The notes under the pieces: generated by a model
Database searches by the model: none
What the model was told of the DNA's origin: nothing
Seen by the model: only the letters and a program-made list of their open reading frames with translations
Position numbers and translations under genes: made by a program
Source of the DNA: Candidatus Binatia bacterium
GTDB lineage: Bacteria; Desulfobacterota; Binatia; HRBIN30
NCBI GenBank assembly: GCA_023150935.1
Contig: JAKLJW010000015.1
Span: forward strand, 42,347 to 106,346
Direction: 5' to 3'
Length of the DNA stretch: 64,000 nt
Shown: positions 17,497 to 28,517 of the stretch, piece by piece
Position numbering within the stretch: position 1 is the first letter of the stretch
How the letters are laid out: each line of letters begins with the position of its first letter

Positions 17497-18879
17497 TCAG
17501 TCCCCGGCTTCGGACGGGCGGGGGCGGCCGAGGAATTCGGCGAGGTCGGAAATTTCCGCGTGGGTATCCTGGGCGCGGCTGCTGCCCGGTGGCAGCAGAG
17601 GCTCGGCCTTTTCGAATTGCGTCAGGGCCTTGTCGAGGTCGCCACGCAGCTTGAACGCCTTGCCGAGGTGATAAAACCCGTCGCCTTGCTGTCCGGCTCG
17701 ACCTTGCAACATGCCGAGATCGTAGTGCGCGTCGCCGAGGGTCGGCGCCAGCTCGATGGCCCTCTCGAAGGCGCGCGCCGCGGCCTGGCCGTCGCCCAGC
17801 GCGTGCAGCGCCTTGCCGAGTTCGTACTGCGCCACGGCGTCGCCCGGGTCGGTTTCGGCGGCACGGGCCAGGTACTCGCGCGCTTTGGCGGGCTCGCGCA
17901 GTCGTAACCAGGCGCGGCCGACCTCGCGATCGGTGGCTGCGAAGCCCAGTTCACGTGCGGCCTCGAACTGCGGCAAGGACGCGTCGACCATCCCGCTCTC
18001 CAGATAGGCGAGGCCGAGGAGGTAGCGAGCGCGCCCGTCCGCAGGCGCGGCGTCGACGCGCCGGCGGTACAGGTCCATGACGTCCTGGGCGGGTTGGGAG
18101 CGCACGCGCGTAAGGAGCTGAGCCCGCTCGAGTTGCAGGCTCGGCGGGCGGCGCGGCTTGCTGTCCCATTGCGGCGTGCGCAACGAGGCCTCCAGATTGC
18201 TCAGGCGCTTGTCGGTGATCGGATGCGACGCCAGGTACGGCGCCGATCGCGGTGCGTTGCGCTGCAAGTCCGACAGCCGCTTGAAGAAATCCAGCATGCC
18301 GCGCGGGTCGTATCCCGCTTCCCGCATGTAGCGCGCGCCGAGGTAGTCCGCTTCTTGTTCGAACTCGCGCCTGTACTTCAGCCGCGCCGTCGCATTGGCC
18401 GCCGCCGCGCCGGCGCCGAGCGCCGGTTCGACGACCGACAGCAGTACGCTCAGGAGCGTGGCGTAGTTCATGAGCTGGGACGCCTCTTCCTGGCGGGCCA
18501 GATGGTGGGCGTTGATGTGCGCGATTTCGTGGCCCAGCGCCCCCGCCAGCTCGTCGTCGTTGGCCACCTGCGTGAGGAGACCGCCGTGCACGTAAACGTA
18601 GCCGCCCGGTACCGCGAAGGCGTTAATGCGCGGATCGCGCACGACCTGGAACTGGTACACGAAGGACCGGTCCGGCAGCGCGGCCACGATGCGCTGGCCG
18701 ATGCCGTTGACGTACTGCGTGACCTCGACGTCGTCGACGCTGGGCAGCCGGTCGCGCGCCTCGTAGGCGAACTTCCTTCCGAGCGCCTTCTCTTCCGAGG
18801 TCGACACCGCCTGCACGGGCGGGACGAGGGCCAGTGCCGCAATGAGGCCGGCCGCGACGGCTCGCATCGGGATAGTCAC
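17497..18879 (-). CDS. Periplasmic M48 zinc metallopeptidase with TPR repeats (BepA-like)
   Basis: 460 residues from a GTG that overlaps the preceding stop by 4 nt (an ATG four codons in is possible). A signal peptide (about 5-24, VPPVQA) is followed by an M48 domain with HEIAH (H117, E118, H121) and the third zinc ligand in EFEQEAD. From about residue 260 on, several tetratricopeptide repeats occur. This layout is that of BepA/YfgC, which handles outer-membrane protein quality control in the periplasm. It is the last gene of a trmJ-small protein-peptidase operon. Confidence 0.9.
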   Translation of the reverse strand: MTIPMRAVAAGLIAALALVPPVQAVSTSEEKALGRKFAYEARDRLPSVDDVEVTQYVNGIGQRIVAALPDRSFVYQFQVVRDPRINAFAVPGGYVYVHGGLLTQVANDDELAGALGHEIAHINAHHLARQEEASQLMNYATLLSVLLSVVEPALGAGAAAANATARLKYRREFEQEADYLGARYMREAGYDPRGMLDFFKRLSDLQRNAPRSAPYLASHPITDKRLSNLEASLRTPQWDSKPRRPPSLQLERAQLLTRVRSQPAQDVMDLYRRRVDAAPADGRARYLLGLAYLESGMVDASLPQFEAARELGFAATDREVGRAWLRLREPAKAREYLARAAETDPGDAVAQYELGKALHALGDGQAAARAFERAIELAPTLGDAHYDLGMLQGRAGQQGDGFYHLGKAFKLRGDLDKALTQFEKAEPLLPPGSSRAQDTHAEISDLAEFLGRPRPSEAGD

Positions 18880-19088
18880 GGCAGACGCACCGCGTATTCG
18901 AGGATCGCGCTCAGGTGCCGCACGCGGCGTGCGAAGACCGGGCGCAACTCGGGTCCGGCAGCATCGAAGGCGTCGAGATTGGCGCGCAGGTTGGCACTCA
19001 GGATGTCTACGCACTGCTCGACGCAGGCGCGCTCGGCATCCCGCCGCCGCGCCCGGACGATGTCTTGCATCGGAATCACGACCGCCAT
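18876..19088 (-). CDS. Small hypothetical protein between trmJ and the M48 peptidase
   Basis: 70 residues, rich in Arg and Ala, predicted helical, with no signal peptide. It begins 3 bp after the trmJ stop and its own stop overlaps the peptidase start by 4 nt, which is good evidence that it is translated. Two cysteines (ACVEQC) are the only notable residues. I do not recognise a family. Confidence 0.6.
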   Translation of the reverse strand: MAVVIPMQDIVRARRRDAERACVEQCVDILSANLRANLDAFDAAGPELRPVFARRVRHLSAILEYAVRLP

Positions 19089-19091
19089 CGC

Positions 19092-19865
19092 TTACCCCTC
19101 CGCGCCGATGCCCGCGGGTTCAGTTGCCCCGTCGCCGCGAAGTCGCCAACCGTCGCGGCCGAACCACTCTATCTGCCGTGCCAGACCGAGCAGGATGCGC
19201 ACGTCGCGCTCGTCCAGACCGGCCCGGCCGAACATGCGTCGGAAGGCGAACATGATGTGGTCGGGGTTATCCCGGTGCAGGAACCCGATCGACAGGAACG
19301 CGGCTCGCAGATGCGTCATTGCCTGTTCGACCCGATCGGCCGTCGCCAGTTCGGGCGGGCTTACTGCCTCCGCCCCGCCGTTGGCGGCGAGGAACAGTTC
19401 GTAGCAACACAGCATTACGGCTTGCGCGAGATTTAGCGAGGCGTACGCGGCGTCGGCCGGAATCGCGGTCAACTGGTGACAGACGGCGAGGTCGTCGTTG
19501 CTCAAGCCGTGGTCCTCCGGACCGAACACCAGTGCGACCCGGTTCCGCTCGGCCGCGGCGAGCCACCGCGGCGCCGCCCGGCGCGGCTCCTCCGCCCCGG
19601 CGCGGTACGGGCCGTCGCGGCGCGTGGTGCCGACGACCAGCCCGCAGTCCGCCACGGCCTCGTGCAGCGTGGCGACGGTGCGCCGCCCGGCCAGTACGTC
19701 GGCGGCGTGAACGGCCATGGCCGCGGCGGGCAGCCGTCCGCCGAGACGCGGCGCCACGAGCACGAGCTCGGTCAGGCCCATGTTCTTCATGGCCCGCGCC
19801 GCGGCCCCGACGTTGGCCGCCCCTCGCGGCCGCACGAGCACCACCCGGATGTTGCGCAATGGCAT
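19092..19865 (-). CDS. trmJ: SpoU-family tRNA 2'-O-methyltransferase (TrmJ-like)
   Basis: 257 residues of the SPOUT (trefoil knot) fold. Motif 1 is NVGAAARAMKNMG, motif 2 LVFGPEDHGLSN and motif 3 IPADAAYASLNLAQAV. The extra C-terminal helical domain (about 180-257) is typical of TrmJ, which methylates the ribose of residue 32 in tRNA using SAM. The ATG has no clear Shine-Dalgarno sequence; a start 16 codons upstream is possible. First gene of a three-gene operon. Confidence 0.88.
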   Translation of the reverse strand: MPLRNIRVVLVRPRGAANVGAAARAMKNMGLTELVLVAPRLGGRLPAAAMAVHAADVLAGRRTVATLHEAVADCGLVVGTTRRDGPYRAGAEEPRRAAPRWLAAAERNRVALVFGPEDHGLSNDDLAVCHQLTAIPADAAYASLNLAQAVMLCCYELFLAANGGAEAVSPPELATADRVEQAMTHLRAAFLSIGFLHRDNPDHIMFAFRRMFGRAGLDERDVRILLGLARQIEWFGRDGWRLRGDGATEPAGIGAEG

Positions 19866-19943
19866 GCCGAACTCATCGTAACCGCAATGCAACCGAAGCG
19901 CGAGTCGAGCCTGCATGGTTCCAGGAGACCCCCGGGGCGTTGA

Positions 19944-21068
<1,125 letters not shown>

Positions 21069-21160
21069 GCGTGGTGGCCGGCGGCGGCGGGTTGCCCCGC
21101 GATCCTTGCGCCGGTCGGCGGCACGGTGATATCAGCGGCTAACGAGAAAGGGCAGGGCGC

Positions 21161-21634
21161 ATGTCCATTGAACGGATTCTGGTGCCAATCGACTTTTCCG
21201 ACGACTCGCTGAACGCGCTGAGCTACGCGCGCGAGTTCGCGGCGGCATTCAACGCCGAGCTGCTGCTCCTGCACGTCATCGAGCCGATTTACTATGCCAC
21301 GCCGGCCGACATGTACGTGACCAGCCCGAACATTTCGATGCTTCTCGACGAGCAACGCTCGATTGCCGAGCAGCAACTCGAGCGGTTGTCCGCCGAGTTG
21401 AGCGCCCAGGGGCGAAAGCATCGCACTATATTGAAGACCGGCACCCCCGCGCAGGTGATCGTGGAGGCGGCCGAGGCCGCCGGCGCCAGCCTGATCGTCA
21501 TGTCCACCCACGGGCGCAGCGGACTCGCGCATATCCTCCTGGGCAGCGTGGCCGAGAAGATCGTGCGCCACGCAGCCTGTCCGGTGCTCACGATCCGCCG
21601 CCTCGACGCAACCAAGGACAAGCCCGCCGGTTAG
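21161..21634 (+). CDS. Universal stress protein, UspA family
   Basis: 157 residues, single Usp domain, starting IERILVPIDFSDDS. The ATP-binding pattern G-2x-G-9x-G-S/T can be read in STHGRSGLAHILLGS, so it probably binds ATP. It follows gapA by 92 bp on the same strand and may share its transcript. Partner and trigger are unknown. Confidence 0.93.
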   Translation: MSIERILVPIDFSDDSLNALSYAREFAAAFNAELLLLHVIEPIYYATPADMYVTSPNISMLLDEQRSIAEQQLERLSAELSAQGRKHRTILKTGTPAQVIVEAAEAAGASLIVMSTHGRSGLAHILLGSVAEKIVRHAACPVLTIRRLDATKDKPAG

Positions 21635-21729
21635 GGCGCAGGCCGCCTGCCGGTCTTCGGTGCGCCGGCACCCACCCGTCTCCCGCCCGCCCTCCAGTAA
21701 CCTCGTTGGCGAAGGCCTGTCGAGAAGAC

Positions 21730-24700
21730 ATGTACAAGATCGTCCGACGCGAAGCCTTCTCCGATACGACTTTCCTCTGGGAAGTCCTCGCCCCCGATGT
21801 CGCCCGCGCCGCACAGCCGGGACATTTCGTAATGGTCCGACTGCACGAAGGCTGCGAGCGCATTCCGCTCACGGTCGCCGATTACGATCGCGAGCGCGGC
21901 ACGGTGACCGTTGTCGTCCAGGCGCTGGGCAAGTCGACGCGCGAGATGATGGAGCACTACGCGGGCGGCGACACCTTCAGCGACTTCGTGGGACCGTTGG
22001 GTCAACCCCAGCACATCTCCCACGTGGGCCATGTGTTGCTCGTCGGGGGCGGACTCGGCGTTGCGCCCGTGTATCCGCAACTGCGCGCTTTCAAGGAAGC
22101 CGGTAATCGCACCACCGGCATTGTCGGGTTCCGGCGGCGTGATCTGGTATTCTGGGAGGACCGCTTTCGCGGTTACTGCGACGAGTTGATCGTCTGCACG
22201 GACGACGGCAGCTACGGACGCCCCGGCCTGGTGACCGCCGCTCTCGAAGACGTTCTGAAGCGCGACCGGCCCGACCTGGTCGTGGCCATCGGCCCGCTGC
22301 CGATGATGAAGGCCTGCGCCGAGGTGTCGCGGCCGTTCGGGGTCAAGACACTGGTCAGCCTCAATGCCATCATGGTCGACGGTACCGGCATGTGCGGTTC
22401 GTGCCGGGTCACCGTCGGCGGCCAGGTACGCTTCGCCTGTGTCGACGGGCCCGACTTCGATGGGCACGCCGTCGACTTTACCGAGTTGACGATTCGGCAG
22501 CGCCGCTTTCGCGGCCAGGAGTCGCGGGCGGGGGAAGAGTACGAGCAACTCTGCAACCTGGAGAAACAGCTCTTCGCGGAAGAGAAGCGCAACTACAAGA
22601 AGATCAAGGACCTCGCGCCGCGCCAGACCGCGATGCCCGAGCGCGACGCCGCCGAACGGTCGAGCAACTTCAAGGAGGTCAACCTCGGTTACACGCTCGC
22701 CGATGCGCTTGCCGAGTCCGAACGTTGCATCCAGTGCACCAGGCCGACGTGCATCGCCGGCTGCCCGGTGGCCATCGATATCCCGCGCTTCATCCGTCAC
22801 CTGATCGTGCGCGACATCGACGGGGCGCTTGCCGCAATCCGGGAGAGCAACGTGTTTCCGTCGGTCTGCGGCCGCGTGTGCCCGCAGGAGACGCAGTGCG
22901 AAGCGCAGTGCATCATCGGCAAGAAGGTCGAGCCGGTCGCTATCGGCCGCCTCGAGCGTTTCATCGGCGATCGCGCCAAGCCGCCGCGCGGCGAGCCGCC
23001 GCGGTTCGCGGATGGTTGGTCGCTGGGTAAGGTCGCCGTCGTCGGCTCGGGTCCGGCCGGCCTGTCGTGCGCCGCGGACCTTGTCCGCTACGGGGCCCGG
23101 GTGACGATCTACGAAGCGCTGCACGTCGTGGGCGGCGTGTTGCGTTACGGAATCCCGTCGTTCCGGCTGCCGCGCGAGATCATCGACCGCGAGGTGGAGT
23201 ATCTGCGCGAAATGGGCGTGGCGATCGAAACCAACAAGGTCATCGGGAAGACCTTCACGATCCCGCAACTGCTCGGTGAGATGGGCTACGATGCGGTGTT
23301 CGTCGGCGTCGGCGCCGGAGCGCCGACGTTTCTCGGCATTCCCGGCGAGTTTGCCTGCCAGGTATACAGCGCCAACGAGTTTCTGACGCGCGTCAATCTG
23401 ATGGGCGCGGACAGTTTTCCGTACCTCGACACGCCGCTCGGGGTCGGCAAGAGCGTGGTTGTCATCGGCGCCGGCAACACGGCCATGGACTGCTTACGGG
23501 TGTCCAAACGTATCGGCGCCGAACGGGTGCGCTGTGTTTACCGGCGCACCGAGGCGGAAGCCCCCGCGCGCGTCGAGGAAATCCGGCATGCCAGGGAGGA
23601 GGGCATCGACTTCTTCTGGTTGCACGCGCCGACGGCGATTCACAGCGACGCGGACGGTAACGTCCGCGGCATGACGGTGCAGAAGATGGCGCTGGGCGAC
23701 CCCGACGAGTCGGGTAGGCGCAAACCCGTGCCGGTCGACGAGTTTGTCGAGCTCGATTGCGATACCGTGATCTACGCACTCGGGACCAGGGCAAATCCGA
23801 TCGTCACCCAGTCGACCCCCGGCCTCGGCCTCAACCGGCGGGGCTACATCGTCGCCGACGACGCCACGCAGGCCACCAACCTGCCGGGGGTATTCGCCGG
23901 CGGCGACATTGTCACCGGCGCCGCGACCGTCATCCTGGCCATGGGTGCGGGCCGCCGCGCCGCGCGCGCCATCGGCGCCCACCTGAGCGGCGGGCGCACG
24001 TGGCCGCTGTCGAAGGAGCAGGTCGACGCGTTCGCGCCGCGTACCCCGCTCGGCCCCGCGCCCGTCATTACGGCTGGCGCCGCGTCCGAGCCAACTGTGC
24101 GCGCCTGCCCGAAATGCCGGCGGCCTATGGACGACGACGAGGAGTACGTGTGCTGCGCGACCGCCACCCTGGCGTGGCGGTGCGAGCAGTGCGCCAAGGT
24201 CTCCGAGGGCTTTGCCTTCCCGTACGGCATGTGCCCGGCTTGCGGCGGCAAACTCGCGATGGTGACCGAGCGCGATGTGACCGGGCCCGAGGCACACGAC
24301 GCCATCCGTCTCGCTTTCGAAATCGAACTGGGTGGCATGGCGTTCTACGCGCGGGCGGCCGCCGAGACCGCGGACCCGGTGCTGAAGAATCTATTCGAGA
24401 AGTTCGCGGCTATGGAGCACGAGCATATGGCCACCCTTGCCCGCCGTTATCACGTCGAAGTGCCGGCCCCGTCGGACAGTTTTGCGATCGAGCGCGCGGC
24501 GATCTATGCAGGCATCGCGTACCGAGCCGAGGACCCCGCCAACCTGTTCCGTATCGCTATCGCGTTCGAAGAGCGGGCCGTGCGCTTCTTCACCGAGCGG
24601 CAGGAGAGGTGTCCCGAGGGCTCCGTCGAGCGCCAGCTTTACCGCGAGTTGGCGGCCGAGGAACGCGAGCACGTCGAGACGCTGACGACGGAGTTGGCGC

Positions 24701-24732
24701 GCTGGCGCGCGGGTAAGCCGGGTTTGCTGTAG
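21730..24732 (+). CDS. NfnA-NfnB-rubrerythrin triple fusion: ferredoxin-NADP reductase / GltD-like flavoprotein with ferritin-like C-terminus
   Basis: 1000 residues, three parts. Residues 1-275 match NfnA/SudB: an FAD/NAD(P)H reductase with a 2Fe-2S site (C222, C225, C237; MCGSCRV). Residues about 300-770 match NfnB/SudA and the GltD family: CIQCTRPTCIAGCP (from C333) and CGRVCPQETQC for 4Fe-4S clusters, then GSGPAGLSCAADL (FAD) and VIGAGNTAMD (NADPH). Residues about 785-1000 add a rubredoxin-like Cys ribbon (C793/C796, C818/C821, C835/C838) and a ferritin-like helical domain with EHEH and EEREH diiron motifs, as in rubrerythrin. NfnA and NfnB form an electron-bifurcating NADH-dependent ferredoxin:NADP+ oxidoreductase. 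The extra domain suggests electron delivery to peroxide or O2. ATG 21730 fits the NfnA N-terminus; TTG 21706 is less likely. Confidence 0.88.
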   Translation: MYKIVRREAFSDTTFLWEVLAPDVARAAQPGHFVMVRLHEGCERIPLTVADYDRERGTVTVVVQALGKSTREMMEHYAGGDTFSDFVGPLGQPQHISHVGHVLLVGGGLGVAPVYPQLRAFKEAGNRTTGIVGFRRRDLVFWEDRFRGYCDELIVCTDDGSYGRPGLVTAALEDVLKRDRPDLVVAIGPLPMMKACAEVSRPFGVKTLVSLNAIMVDGTGMCGSCRVTVGGQVRFACVDGPDFDGHAVDFTELTIRQRRFRGQESRAGEEYEQLCNLEKQLFAEEKRNYKKIKDLAPRQTAMPERDAAERSSNFKEVNLGYTLADALAESERCIQCTRPTCIAGCPVAIDIPRFIRHLIVRDIDGALAAIRESNVFPSVCGRVCPQETQCEAQCIIGKKVEPVAIGRLERFIGDRAKPPRGEPPRFADGWSLGKVAVVGSGPAGLSCAADLVRYGARVTIYEALHVVGGVLRYGIPSFRLPREIIDREVEYLREMGVAIETNKVIGKTFTIPQLLGEMGYDAVFVGVGAGAPTFLGIPGEFACQVYSANEFLTRVNLMGADSFPYLDTPLGVGKSVVVIGAGNTAMDCLRVSKRIGAERVRCVYRRTEAEAPARVEEIRHAREEGIDFFWLHAPTAIHSDADGNVRGMTVQKMALGDPDESGRRKPVPVDEFVELDCDTVIYALGTRANPIVTQSTPGLGLNRRGYIVADDATQATNLPGVFAGGDIVTGAATVILAMGAGRRAARAIGAHLSGGRTWPLSKEQVDAFAPRTPLGPAPVITAGAASEPTVRACPKCRRPMDDDEEYVCCATATLAWRCEQCAKVSEGFAFPYGMCPACGGKLAMVTERDVTGPEAHDAIRLAFEIELGGMAFYARAAAETADPVLKNLFEKFAAMEHEHMATLARRYHVEVPAPSDSFAIERAAIYAGIAYRAEDPANLFRIAIAFEERAVRFFTERQERCPEGSVERQLYRELAAEEREHVETLTTELARWRAGKPGLL

Positions 24733-24753
24733 CGGGCGGGGATTCCCGCCCGC
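24732..24753 (+). terminator. GC-rich hairpin between convergent genes, possible terminator
   Basis: A perfect 9-bp stem (GCGGGCGGG / CCCGCCCGC) with a GATT loop starts at the last base of the nfnAB-fusion stop codon. There is no T-tract. It lies between two convergent genes (the fusion and ald), where a bidirectional stop would be expected. Confidence 0.5.
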
Positions 24754-24805
24754 CGCACTCGGACTGGATCGAGAGGGCAGGGCGTTGTGGTCGTGCCGGG
24801 ACCGC

Positions 24806-25918
24806 TCACAGCAACCTCTCGATCGCGGTGTGTTCCAGATCGAAGGCCGCCGCGACGCCGGCGTGGGTGATGCGTCCGGCCATGACGTTGACGCCGCGGC
24901 GGAGCGGCTGGCTTTCCTGCAGGGCGCGGCGCGGGCCTTTTTCCGCCAGCTCCAGAGCGTACGAGAGGGTGGCGTTGGTGAGCGCGAAAGTCGAAGTGCG
25001 CGGCACGATGGCCGGCATGTTCGTCACGCAGTAGTGCACAACGCCGTCGGTCACGTAAATCGGCGCGTCGAGAGTCGTCGGCCGCGCCGTCTCGACGCAG
25101 CCCCCCTGGTCGATCGAGATGTCGACAATTGCAGCCCCGGCCTTCATTGCGCGCACCATCTTGCGCGTCACCAGCTTCGGCGCCTTGGCGCCGGCCACGA
25201 GGACCGCACCAATGACGAGGTCGGCCTCGACCACTTCTTCTTCGATGTTGGCGCGGTTCGACATCACTGTCGTGACATGCCCACCCAGAATGTCGTGCAG
25301 ATAGCGCAGGCGCGCGGGGTTGCGGTCGATCACGCTGACGTTGGCGCCGACACCGTGCGCGATCATGCAGGCGTTGGAGCCGGCGATGCCGCCGCCGAGA
25401 ATGACCACCTTTGCCGGCCGCACCCCCGAGGCGCCGCCGAGCAGGATGCCGGCACCGCCGTTGGGCTTCTGCAAACACCAGCTTCCGAATTGAATGCTGA
25501 GTCTGCCGGCAACTTCGCTCATGGGCGTGAGCAGCGGCAACGAGCCGTCGTCGATCTCGATGGTTTCGTAGGCGATCGCCAACACCCGCTTCGCCTGCAG
25601 AGTCCGTGTCAGGTCCGCACTCGCCGCCAGGTGCAGATAGGTGAAGATCGCCAGTCCCTCGCGCAGGTAGCGGTACTCGCTCGGCATCGGTTCCTTGACC
25701 TTGAGGATCGTCTCGGCGCTGCCCCAGACCTCGCGCGCAGACGCAACCACCCGCGCCCCCGCAGCACGGTACTGCGCATCGGGCATGCCGCTGCCCATCC
25801 CCGCCGCGCGCTGTACCAAGACCCGATGCCCGTGGGCCACGAGCGCACTCACGCCAGCCGGCGTCAACGCGACTCGATTCTCCTCCGCCTTGATCTCTTT
25901 CGGCACGCCAATGATCAT
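24806..25918 (-). CDS. ald: Alanine dehydrogenase
   Basis: 370 residues, full length for the family. It interconverts L-alanine and pyruvate plus ammonia with NAD(H). The start MIIGVPKEIKAEENRVALTP is the family signature; the Rossmann loop is VILGGGIAGSNA, and the substrate-site Lys (LKVKEP) and His (YLHLAA) are present. It is transcribed away from the biotin genes' end by about 100 bp, possibly on the same transcript as bioD. Confidence 0.96.
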   Translation of the reverse strand: MIIGVPKEIKAEENRVALTPAGVSALVAHGHRVLVQRAAGMGSGMPDAQYRAAGARVVASAREVWGSAETILKVKEPMPSEYRYLREGLAIFTYLHLAASADLTRTLQAKRVLAIAYETIEIDDGSLPLLTPMSEVAGRLSIQFGSWCLQKPNGGAGILLGGASGVRPAKVVILGGGIAGSNACMIAHGVGANVSVIDRNPARLRYLHDILGGHVTTVMSNRANIEEEVVEADLVIGAVLVAGAKAPKLVTRKMVRAMKAGAAIVDISIDQGGCVETARPTTLDAPIYVTDGVVHYCVTNMPAIVPRTSTFALTNATLSYALELAEKGPRRALQESQPLRRGVNVMAGRITHAGVAAAFDLEHTAIERLL

Positions 25919-26021
25919 CCCTGCCTCCGGTGTCGGAACCGCCCGTTGCGCATCGCCTTTCCAACCGTATCCCGCTTTTCTGCCGTGAAGAAACTCCCCG
26001 CCGCACCTGCGGCCGCAGACC

Positions 26022-26973
<952 letters not shown>

Positions 26974-27006
26974 CGCACGTCCTCCTGCCAGAAACTAATG
27001 CAACCA

Positions 27007-27165
27007 TCATACCTCTTGCCGAAAGCTCTCAAGTCGCATGGCATATCGCCCGTCGCGGTAAACTAAGCTCTCGAATTCACGACAGTTGCACGGATATAAA
27101 GTGCAACAGCCGGGAAACGGCGAATTGGTCGCCGCCGGCGAAAGAGTGACGATGCGTCGAGTCAT
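27007..27165 (-). CDS. Possible 52-residue protein translationally coupled to bioA
   Basis: The ATG overlaps the bioA stop by 4 nt (ATGA) and opens a 52-codon frame. The product has four cysteines close together (CCTLYPCNC) and no signal or membrane segment. The overlap is the only support; composition is not convincing and no family is recognised, so it may be a chance frame. Confidence 0.25.
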   Translation of the reverse strand: MTRRIVTLSPAATNSPFPGCCTLYPCNCREFESLVYRDGRYAMRLESFRQEV

Positions 27166-28517
27166 TGCCGTTCCGTAACGGCGACAATGGCGTCGCGGAT
27201 TACCGTGCAGAGCGTATCGAGTTGGGCGGCGCTCAGGCAAAGCGGCGGCATCAGCACGATAACGTTTCCGAGCGGGCGCAGGAGGACGCCGTGGTCGCGC
27301 GCCTCGCGGATCACCCGCATACCGATCCGCGCTCCCACGGGATACGGCCGGCGCGCGGTTCGATCCTCCACCAGTTCGATGCCGACCATGAGGCCCCACT
27401 GGCGCACATCGCCGACGTGGGGCAGCGGGGCGAACTCCCGCTGCAGCCGCGCGGCAAGCTCTGCCGCCCGGGTGCGCGTCGCCGGCAGGACGCCGTCCCG
27501 CTCGAAGACGTCCAGGCTGGCGAGTGCGACGGCACAGGCCAGCGCGTTGCCCGTATACGTATGACCGTGGAAGAAGGCCTTGAACTCGTCATAGGGGGCA
27601 ACGAAGGCCTCGAACACCTGTTCCGTCGTCAGCGTCGCGGCCAGCGGCAGGTACCCGCCGCTGATGCCTTTGCCGACGCACAGGATATCCGGCGCGACAT
27701 TCTCGTGCTCGACGGCGAACATGCGCCCGGTGCGGCCGAACCCGGTCGCCACCTCGTCGCAAATCAGTAACGTGCCGTGGCGCGCCGTCAGTTCGCGCAA
27801 CGCGCCGAGGTATCCCGGCGGCTGCGCCCACATGCCGGCGGCACCCTGCATGAGCGGTTCGACGATGAGCGCCGCAAGGCTGCGCCCGTGCTCGGCAAAC
27901 AGAGCCTCGGCCGCCGCCACCGCGGCCGCCATGGCGGCGTCTGGCTCCATGCCCCTACCCCAGCGGAACACGTGCGGCGGATCGAGCTTGTGGCACGGGA
28001 AGAGCATCGGCTTCAGGAAGCGGTGGAAAGCTTCGGAGTAGCCGACGCTGACCGCGCCCACCGTATCGCCATGATAAGACTCGGTCAGCGCAGCGAACTG
28101 CGTACGCGCGTGGTCACCGCGCAGTTGCCAGTACTGCGCCGCCATCTTCAGCGCGATCTCAACCGCGGTCGCCCCGGCGTCGGAGTAGAATACCCGCGTC
28201 AGGCCGGAGGGAGCGATCTCGACCAGCCGTCTCGCCAGGACCACCGAGGGCACATTCGCGAGACCCAGCAGGGTGGAGTGGGCCACCCGATCGAGCTGGG
28301 CACGCAGCGCCGCGTCGAGCGTCGGATGCCGGTGCCCGTGTACGTTGCACCACAGCGACGATACGCCGTCCAGGTAGCGGTTGCCGTCGACGTCGAAAAG
28401 ATACGGCCCCTCGCCACGCGCGATCACCAGCGGCTCCTCGGCCAGCCATTCGTCCATCTGGGTGAACGGGTGCCACACGTGAGCGTGGTCCCAGCGGGCC
28501 AGCGTAGCGCGGTCCAT
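27162..28517 (-). CDS. bioA: Adenosylmethionine-8-amino-7-oxononanoate aminotransferase
   Basis: 451 residues, class III PLP-dependent aminotransferase. It converts 8-amino-7-oxononanoate to 7,8-diaminononanoate with SAM as amino donor. The N-terminal HVWHPFTQM and the stretch SSLWCNVHGH are BioA signatures; the PLP lysine is K283 in VGKGISGG. The start overlaps the bioF stop by one base, so the two are cotranslated. Confidence 0.95.
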   Translation of the reverse strand: MDRATLARWDHAHVWHPFTQMDEWLAEEPLVIARGEGPYLFDVDGNRYLDGVSSLWCNVHGHRHPTLDAALRAQLDRVAHSTLLGLANVPSVVLARRLVEIAPSGLTRVFYSDAGATAVEIALKMAAQYWQLRGDHARTQFAALTESYHGDTVGAVSVGYSEAFHRFLKPMLFPCHKLDPPHVFRWGRGMEPDAAMAAAVAAAEALFAEHGRSLAALIVEPLMQGAAGMWAQPPGYLGALRELTARHGTLLICDEVATGFGRTGRMFAVEHENVAPDILCVGKGISGGYLPLAATLTTEQVFEAFVAPYDEFKAFFHGHTYTGNALACAVALASLDVFERDGVLPATRTRAAELAARLQREFAPLPHVGDVRQWGLMVGIELVEDRTARRPYPVGARIGMRVIREARDHGVLLRPLGNVIVLMPPLCLSAAQLDTLCTVIRDAIVAVTERQ

